From assembly GCF_000829695.1 (NCBI RefSeq), contig NZ_BBNN01000016.1, forward strand, positions 248,001 through 312,000: a stretch of 64,000 bases of DNA. Direction: 5' to 3'. A model generated the notes under the pieces. That model ran no database searches and was not told the DNA's origin. It saw nothing but the letters and a program-made list of their open reading frames with translations. Position 1 is the stretch's first letter. Each line of letters opens with the position of its first letter. This document shows positions 59,642-64,000 of this stretch, one piece after another. Origin of the DNA: Streptomyces sp. NBRC 110035. GTDB taxonomy: Bacteria > Actinomycetota > Actinomycetes > Streptomycetales > Streptomycetaceae. A program made the position numbers and the translations under genes.

Positions 59642-60532
59642 ATGGCCCAGAACGAGCCGCCCACGCCCCACCCCGCCGAGCAGCACCCGCAGCCCGAGTT
59701 CGCCCAGCAGGACCAGGCCCACCCCGGCTGGACCGGGCCGATGGATCCGCCGCCGGACCACGGCGAGGAGACGTACCGCGGTTCCGGCGTCCTGACCGGG
59801 CGCAGGGCGCTGATCACCGGCGGGGACTCCGGCATCGGCCGGGCGGTCGCCCTCGCCTACGCCCGTGAGGGCGCGGACGTCCTTCTCACGTATCTGCCCG
59901 AGGAACAGGACGAGGCCCGCACGACCGTCGGACTGGTCGAGGACGCCGGCCGGCGCGCCGTCGCGGTCGAATGCGACATCCGCGTGGAGGAGGCGTGCCG
60001 GAGCCTCGTCGACCGGGCCGTCGAGGAATTCGGCCGCATCGACATCCTCGTCAACAACGCCGCCTACCAGATGTCCCAGCCCGAAGGCATCGCGGCCATC
60101 AGCACCGAACAGTTCGACCGGGTGGTGCGCACCAATCTGTACGGCATGTTCTGGCTCTCCAAAATGGCCCTCCCGCACATTCCGGCCGGTGGCAGCATCA
60201 TCAACTCGGCCTCCGTCCAGGGCTACAAGCCCAGCCCCCACCTGCTGGACTACGCCATGACGAAGGGCGCGATCGTCACCTTCACCCAGGGGCTCGCGCA
60301 GATGCTGGCCAAGGACGGCATCCGCGTCAACGCGGTCGCACCCGGGCCCGTCTGGACACCGCTGATTCCCGCGACGCTCCCGGACACCCAGGAGTTCGGG
60401 AAGCAGTCACCGCTCGGCCGGCCCGCCCAGCCGGCCGAGATGGCGCCCGCCTACGTCTTCCTGGCCTCCCCGCAGGCGAGCTACATCACCGGCGAGATCG
60501 TCAACGCGACCGGCGGCACCCCGCTGCCGTGA
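59642..60532 (+). CDS. SDR-family oxidoreductase (glucose-1-dehydrogenase-like)
   Basis: A 296-residue classical SDR. NAD-binding motif TGGDSGIGRAVA, NNAAYQM, and the catalytic set Ser (INSASVQGY), Tyr (LLDYAMTKGA) and Lys. Its 50-residue N-terminal extension (PPTPHPAEQHPQPEFAQQDQ), rich in Pro, His and Gln, is typical of the general-stress SDRs such as YhdF/YdaD-like proteins. Upstream, short GACAGAACCG/GACAGACAG repeats lie in the leader. Cytoplasmic; substrate unknown. Confidence 0.88.
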   Translation: MAQNEPPTPHPAEQHPQPEFAQQDQAHPGWTGPMDPPPDHGEETYRGSGVLTGRRALITGGDSGIGRAVALAYAREGADVLLTYLPEEQDEARTTVGLVEDAGRRAVAVECDIRVEEACRSLVDRAVEEFGRIDILVNNAAYQMSQPEGIAAISTEQFDRVVRTNLYGMFWLSKMALPHIPAGGSIINSASVQGYKPSPHLLDYAMTKGAIVTFTQGLAQMLAKDGIRVNAVAPGPVWTPLIPATLPDTQEFGKQSPLGRPAQPAEMAPAYVFLASPQASYITGEIVNATGGTPLP

Positions 60533-60620
60533 CGGACCGGTACGAGCACGGGCGCGGCGGTGTCCGAGGCATGCGTACCAGGGCGGCGGGCCGCTCGCCC
60601 GCCGGCAGGACAGGAGAACC

Positions 60621-61052
60621 ATGAACGAGAACCCGGACGGACCCCGAAGCCCCGACCCGTTCCACCGCCGGCCCGACGGCGCCACCGACACCACGGTGAA
60701 GGCCCTGGGCGCGCTCTCGGAGGCGCTGGAGACCGTGGAACGGGCCCGGGGCAGCCTCTACGCCTTCCACCAGCTGACCGGTGGTGCGGACCTGAAGCTG
60801 GACGAGGCGCTGGAGCACCTGCGCGCCGGGGGTCACCATGCCCAGGCCGACCGGCTGCAGCACGACATCGTGGGCCGGAACGTCATTCCCGGGCACTGGA
60901 CCTTCGAGATCGTCGAGGAGTACAACACCCACTACTACCGGCCCTTCGCAGAGGCCGAGGCCCGCATCCGGAGCGAACTTCTCGAGGGGCGCGAGCACGT
61001 GTACGAGGCGGAGATGAAGGAAGCCCGCCGCACCCCCGGGCAGACCCCGTGA
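60621..61052 (+). CDS. Conserved small cytosolic protein, unknown
   Basis: A 143-residue alpha-helical protein. Blocks such as GSLYAFHQLTGGADLKLDEALEHLR, RLQHDIVGRNVIPGHWTFEIVEEYNTHYY and EAEMKEARRTPGQTP give the look of actinobacterial stress-associated proteins. No signal or membrane helix. ATG 60621 follows GGACAGGAGAACC. It lies next to the SDR and the disordered-protein gene. Function unknown. Confidence 0.78.
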   Translation: MNENPDGPRSPDPFHRRPDGATDTTVKALGALSEALETVERARGSLYAFHQLTGGADLKLDEALEHLRAGGHHAQADRLQHDIVGRNVIPGHWTFEIVEEYNTHYYRPFAEAEARIRSELLEGREHVYEAEMKEARRTPGQTP

Positions 61053-61127
61053 GCGCACGGCGGGCATAGGACCGGAGTACCGGCCCTCCGGTGGTGCCGG
61101 TGGTGCCGGCGGGAGGGGGAGCCGGGT

Positions 61128-61493
61128 TCACGGGCCCTGTGGATCGACGCCGGTCCTCGCGGAGGCGTCCGTGGTGCCGCTGGGGCGCTGGGAGCGGCCC
61201 CTGGGCCCCGTGTCCCGCCGGCCCTTCTCGTCGTTGCGGGCGTGCTCCTCGCCGCGTGCGCTGTCGCTCTTCACCGTCTCGCCCGGCACGGACTTCGTCT
61301 CTTCCTCGGACCTGGTCCGTCCCGGCCCCTTCCCGCCGCCGTGCTCGGCTGTGCGGAAGGAGCGGCGGGCACTGGGGTTCTCCTGCTGGTGCGTCTCGTC
61401 CACGTCGGGAGACCAGCCGTGCTGCGAGGTCCCCTGGTGACGGCTCGGGCCCTTCCCCCGGGGTGGCTCGGACGCGGGTGGTTTCTTCGCCAT
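61128..61493 (-). CDS. Small disordered, charged protein
   Basis: A 121-residue protein beginning MAKKPPASEPPRGKGPSRH, with a ribosome binding site (GGCAGG) before it. It is nearly free of hydrophobic residues, rich in Lys, Arg, Glu, Ser, Gly, and likely disordered throughout. A longer frame up to 61553 adds 20 residues. The composition is shadow-like, so this could be a chance open frame; convergence with the small protein gene before it and spacing support a gene. Function unknown. Confidence 0.5.
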   Translation of the reverse strand: MAKKPPASEPPRGKGPSRHQGTSQHGWSPDVDETHQQENPSARRSFRTAEHGGGKGPGRTRSEEETKSVPGETVKSDSARGEEHARNDEKGRRDTGPRGRSQRPSGTTDASARTGVDPQGP

Positions 61494-61553
61494 GACCGAC
61501 CTGCCTTCGGCGAGGGCGATGCCTTTGCGCCGCCCCATGGGAGAATTGTCCAC

Positions 61554-61997
61554 CTTCAGGCGCTAGGTGTATGTGGCATCCGTCCGGGCCCGTCGCACGT
61601 GCGGACCGGTGTTCGGCCGGGCGCGTGAGTGAGGCGGCGGGCGTCCGGCCTGTCATGGGACTCGCGCCGGCCTGTGGTGAGCATGCCCTTCCCCCGGAGC
61701 GCTTCCCCCGGGCCGCTTCCCGGGTGCGCGACGGCGGGCAGGAGGCGTGTGCCGGGGGGCGAGCGGCCGGGCCGCGGTGCCGGGGCGTGGAGGCCCTCCG
61801 CCGGCTGCCCGCGTACTGGACGGTGCTCGGGTGCGTTCTCCCGGCTTCCCGGGGCTTCTCTGAATAACCATCAGCATGCCTCTGACGCAGGCGACTTGGG
61901 CCGCGACCCAGCACCACGGCGGTCGGCGTGTGGCACGCGCAGGCGATCGTGGAGGCTTGGCGAACGATCCTGCGGCCACACGGAGGACGAGGTGGCC
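61554..61997. other. Intergenic region before the gas-vesicle operon
   Basis: These 444 bp hold no convincing gene. Open frames are Arg/Gly/Pro-rich. They presumably contain the gvp promoter, but no clear -35/-10 pair is visible. Confidence 0.35.
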
Positions 61998-62408
61998 ATG
62001 TCGAATACGAAGAACACGTCCGAATCGCAAAATTCACAACAGAGTTCACGGAAGTCGCAGAATTCGTCACGAAGTTCTCGGAACTCGACCGAGGGCGACA
62101 GCAAGCAGACGGGCGACACCCCTGCGAAGGAGCGTCGGCCGAGTCCGATGGAGGTGCTGCGTCAGGCGCGCGACCAGTTCGCGGAGCTCACCGGCCTGAC
62201 CGTCGAATCCGTGTCGTCCTTCGGACAGACGGAGGCGGGCTGGACGCTGGAGGTCGAGGTTCTCGAGCTCGAGCGGGTGCCCGACACGATGAGCCTGCTG
62301 GCGAGTTACCAGGTGGAGATCGACTCCCAGGGGCAGCTCGCAGGTTACCGGCGCGTCAGGCGCTATGAGAGGGGCCGGGCCGACGTGCGCGGTTCCGGCG
62401 GCCGCTAG
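61998..62408 (+). CDS. gvpO: Gas vesicle protein GvpO
   Basis: A 136-residue GvpO-type protein. The conserved C-terminal domain reads VLRQARDQFAELTGLTVESVSSF, GWTLEVEVLELERVPDTMSLLASYQVEIDSQGQLAGYRRVRRYERG. The first 48 residues are an unusual Ser/Asn/Gln/Lys-rich tract (SQNSQQSSRKSQNSSRSSRN) encoded by visibly less GC-rich DNA than the surroundings. GvpO usually opens streptomycete gvp operons. It assists vesicle assembly or its regulation. Confidence 0.92.
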   Translation: MSNTKNTSESQNSQQSSRKSQNSSRSSRNSTEGDSKQTGDTPAKERRPSPMEVLRQARDQFAELTGLTVESVSSFGQTEAGWTLEVEVLELERVPDTMSLLASYQVEIDSQGQLAGYRRVRRYERGRADVRGSGGR

Positions 62409-62577
62409 GGGCCCGGTGCGGAAGCGGCGCCTGCCGTGCGACGCCCGGCACGCGCTCTCGCCGCACCGGACGCCGCGCGGCCGCCCTCCGGGCGACGACG
62501 CCACTTCCGCGACAGGCCCTGGGCCACTCGACCGGAGAAGCAACCACACCGACGAACACGATGGAGGAACACCGGGC

Positions 62578-63015
62578 ATGACTGTCGTACCGGCACAACA
62601 GACCAGCGGTGGAGGCGGCAGCAGCGGCCTCTACGACGTGCTCGAGCTCGTTCTGGACAGGGGGCTCGTCATCGACGCATTCGTGCGTGTCTCCCTGGTC
62701 GGCATCGAGATCCTGAAGATCGACGTCCGCGTCGTCGTCGCCAGCGTGGACACCTGCCTGCGCTTCGCCGAGGCGTGCAACCGGCTCGACCTGGAGGCCG
62801 GGCCCCGCAAGGACCCGGGCCTGCCCGACCTGGTCGGGGAGATGACCGAGTCCGGCGCTCGCGGCAAGTCCAAGGGGGCGCTGTCCGGCGCCGCCGAGAC
62901 CATCTCCGACGCGTTCAAGCAGGCCCGGGACGAGAACGACTCCGAACGCGAGACGGCATCGCGTCCGCGTGCCCGCAAGGCCGCCCCCTCGCGTCGTAAG
63001 GAGGAGCAGGAGTGA
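62578..63015 (+). CDS. gvpA: Gas vesicle structural protein GvpA/GvpJ family
   Basis: A 145-residue gas-vesicle shell protein. The conserved core is residues about 18-70 (LYDVLELVLDRGLVIDAFVRVSLVGIEILKIDVRVVVASVDTCLRFAEA). Hydrophobic beta-hairpin and helices match GvpA. A 70-residue Lys/Arg/Glu-rich tail follows, longer than in cyanobacterial GvpA. Bases 62921-62964 of the tail are repeated in gvpF. Overlaps gvpF by four bases. Confidence 0.93.
   Translation: MTVVPAQQTSGGGGSSGLYDVLELVLDRGLVIDAFVRVSLVGIEILKIDVRVVVASVDTCLRFAEACNRLDLEAGPRKDPGLPDLVGEMTESGARGKSKGALSGAAETISDAFKQARDENDSERETASRPRARKAAPSRRKEEQE
62921..62964 (+). repeat. 44-bp direct repeat, copy 1 (in gvpA)
   Basis: This segment recurs at 63360-63403, 439 bp downstream, with one mismatch in 44; the last 37 bases are identical. 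Here it encodes ARDENDSERETASR in the GvpA tail. Confidence 0.95.
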
Positions 63016-63800
63016 GTACGTACATCTACGGCATCGTCGCCGACGCGCACCCCTCGCTCCCCGAGGGCCTGGGCGGTGTGGGCGACCCGCCGGGCGAGGT
63101 GCGGATCCTCGAGGAGAGCGGGCTGGCGGCCGTCGTCAGTGACGCGCCCGAGGGGCTGCGCCCCAAGCGCAAGGAACTGCTCGCCCATCAGCACGTGCTG
63201 AGCGAGGTGGGCGCGGCCGGCTGCGTGCTGCCCATGCGCTTCGGCAGCGTCGCCACCGACGACAAGGCGGTCACCGACGTGCTCGCGGAGCGCGCCGAGC
63301 ACTACAAGGAGCGCCTGAGGGAGCTGGACGGCCGGGTCGAGTACAACGTCAAGGCCAGGAGGCCCAGGACGAGAACGACTCCGAACGCGAGACGGCATCG
63401 CGTGATGGCCGACAGCCCGGAACTCCGTGCCCTGATGGAGGCCAACCGGCAGGCGGACGGCGGAAGTTACGAGAGCAAGATCCAGCTCGGCGAGATGGTC
63501 GCCACCGCCGTCAAGGGCCAGGAGGCCCAGGACGCCACCGCACTGGAGCGCGCCCTGGAGCCGACCGCCCACGCGGTGAGCGTGGGTCCCGAGTCCACCG
63601 GCTGGCTGGCCAACGTGTCGTACCTGGTGGACCGGGAGGCGGCCCAGGAGTTCCTCACCGCCGTGGACCGGGTGCGCGAGGAGATGCCGCACCTGGAGGT
63701 GCGGGTGAACGGCCCGCTGCCGCCGTACAGCTTCGTCGAACCCGGTCCGTCCGAGCCCGCGGGCACGATGGCCGGTGGTACGGACGCCGGCTCGGGGTGA
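63012..63800 (+). CDS. gvpF: Gas vesicle protein GvpF/GvpL
   Basis: A 262-residue gas-vesicle assembly protein: N-terminus TYIYGIVADAHP, the core LLAHQHVLSEVGAAGCVLPMRFGSVATDD, EHYKERLRELDGRVEYNVKA and the C-terminal NVSYLVDREAAQEFLTAVDRV. Between YNVKA and HRVMADSPELR the expected acidic linker is replaced by RRPRTRTTPNARR, encoded by a 44-bp copy of the gvpA tail read in another frame. The frame is kept, so the protein is intact in length, but the linker is now strongly basic. Confidence 0.92.
   Translation: MSTYIYGIVADAHPSLPEGLGGVGDPPGEVRILEESGLAAVVSDAPEGLRPKRKELLAHQHVLSEVGAAGCVLPMRFGSVATDDKAVTDVLAERAEHYKERLRELDGRVEYNVKARRPRTRTTPNARRHRVMADSPELRALMEANRQADGGSYESKIQLGEMVATAVKGQEAQDATALERALEPTAHAVSVGPESTGWLANVSYLVDREAAQEFLTAVDRVREEMPHLEVRVNGPLPPYSFVEPGPSEPAGTMAGGTDAGSG
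63360..63403 (+). repeat. 44-bp direct repeat, copy 2 (in gvpF)
   Basis: This copy of the gvpA segment at 62921-62964 lies in gvpF, shifted by one base in reading frame, so it encodes RPRTRTTPNARR instead of ARDENDSERETAS. Confidence 0.95.
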
Positions 63801-63804
63801 CCAC

Positions 63805-64000
63805 GTGGGACTGATCACGGAGGTCCTGATGCTGCCGTTCGCCCCGGTGCGCGCCAGCGCCTGGGTCATCGGACAGGTGGTGGACGAGGCCGAGCGGATC
63901 TACTACGACCCCGCTACCGTCCGGGCCGAACTGTCTGCTCTGGAAAAGCGGTTGGAGGCGGGGGAGATCACCGAGGAGGAGTTCGACCGGCTGGAGGACG
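63805..64000 (+). CDS. gvpG: Gas vesicle protein GvpG, 3' end beyond window
   Basis: From the GTG at 63805 the frame stays open to the window edge (65 codons). It reads GLITEVLMLPFAPVRASAWVIGQVVDEAERIYYDPATVRAEL, then KRLEAGEITEEEFDRLED, characteristic of GvpG, a small coiled-coil accessory protein. It begins 4 bp after the gvpF stop. Partial. Confidence 0.9.
   Translation, partial: MGLITEVLMLPFAPVRASAWVIGQVVDEAERIYYDPATVRAELSALEKRLEAGEITEEEFDRLED

Overview
The window is high-GC actinobacterial DNA. Third codon positions are mostly G/C, GTG and TTG starts are common, many genes overlap by four bases, and the families (ROK kinase, CebR-type LacI, DUF574-type methyltransferase, LLM/F420 oxidoreductase, gas-vesicle GvpO/A/F/G, TTA-codon genes) fit a Streptomyces chromosome. 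No rRNA, tRNA or CRISPR array was seen.

Layout. 0-6.7 kb: a truncated membrane-protein gene, a NarL-type two-component pair, a Gfo/Idh/MocA (inositol-dehydrogenase-like) gene divergent from a GntR/UTRA regulator with two matching palindromes, then a ROK sugar kinase and a membrane-anchored protein. 6.8-12.2 kb: a translationally coupled SNF2 helicase and SWIM zinc-finger pair. 12.5-13.0 kb: a small secreted protein. 13.4-23.2 kb: an eight-gene exopolysaccharide locus whose parts (Agd3/PelA-like deacetylase, PelF-like GT4, multi-TM protein, nucleotide-sugar genes, spherulin-4-like protein, GH114 lipoprotein) correspond part by part to the fungal galactosaminogalactan cluster and to bacterial Pel loci. 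Two of its genes carry TTA codons. 23.9-27.3 kb: a DUF1906-type operon. 27.4-29.9 kb: a nonribosomal peptide synthetase remnant, a GH6 cellulase and a CebR-like repressor with three CebR-type boxes.

29.9-32.4 kb is a graveyard of gene fragments: an MMPL piece fused to an NmrA piece, an internally deleted IS3-family element with perfect 19-bp ends, a truncated IS630 transposase and a tyrosine-recombinase tail. 32.4-43.9 kb: an orphan PcaL fusion, a metallo-hydrolase, exonuclease III, hypothetical proteins, gamma-glutamyltransferase, a ClpC-like ATPase and a frameshifted XRE regulator. 44.1-48.8 kb: an operon for reductive pyrimidine or hydantoin degradation. 48.9-50.6 kb: a secreted protein and a DUF574 methyltransferase. 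50.8-56.0 kb: an Azt-type zinc importer with two AztD-like lipoproteins and a candidate Zur box. 56.2-58.2 kb: a coupled methyltransferase / CDGSH / diiron-oxidase-like trio. 58.4-61.5 kb: a frameshifted SRPBCC gene, two oxidoreductases and small proteins. 62.0-64.0 kb: the start of a gas-vesicle operon, in which a 44-bp piece of gvpA is repeated inside gvpF in another reading frame.

The best candidate for an under-described system is the 13.4-23.2 kb polysaccharide locus, followed by the 56.2-58.2 kb trio. All family assignments come from reading motifs by eye; no database search was run.
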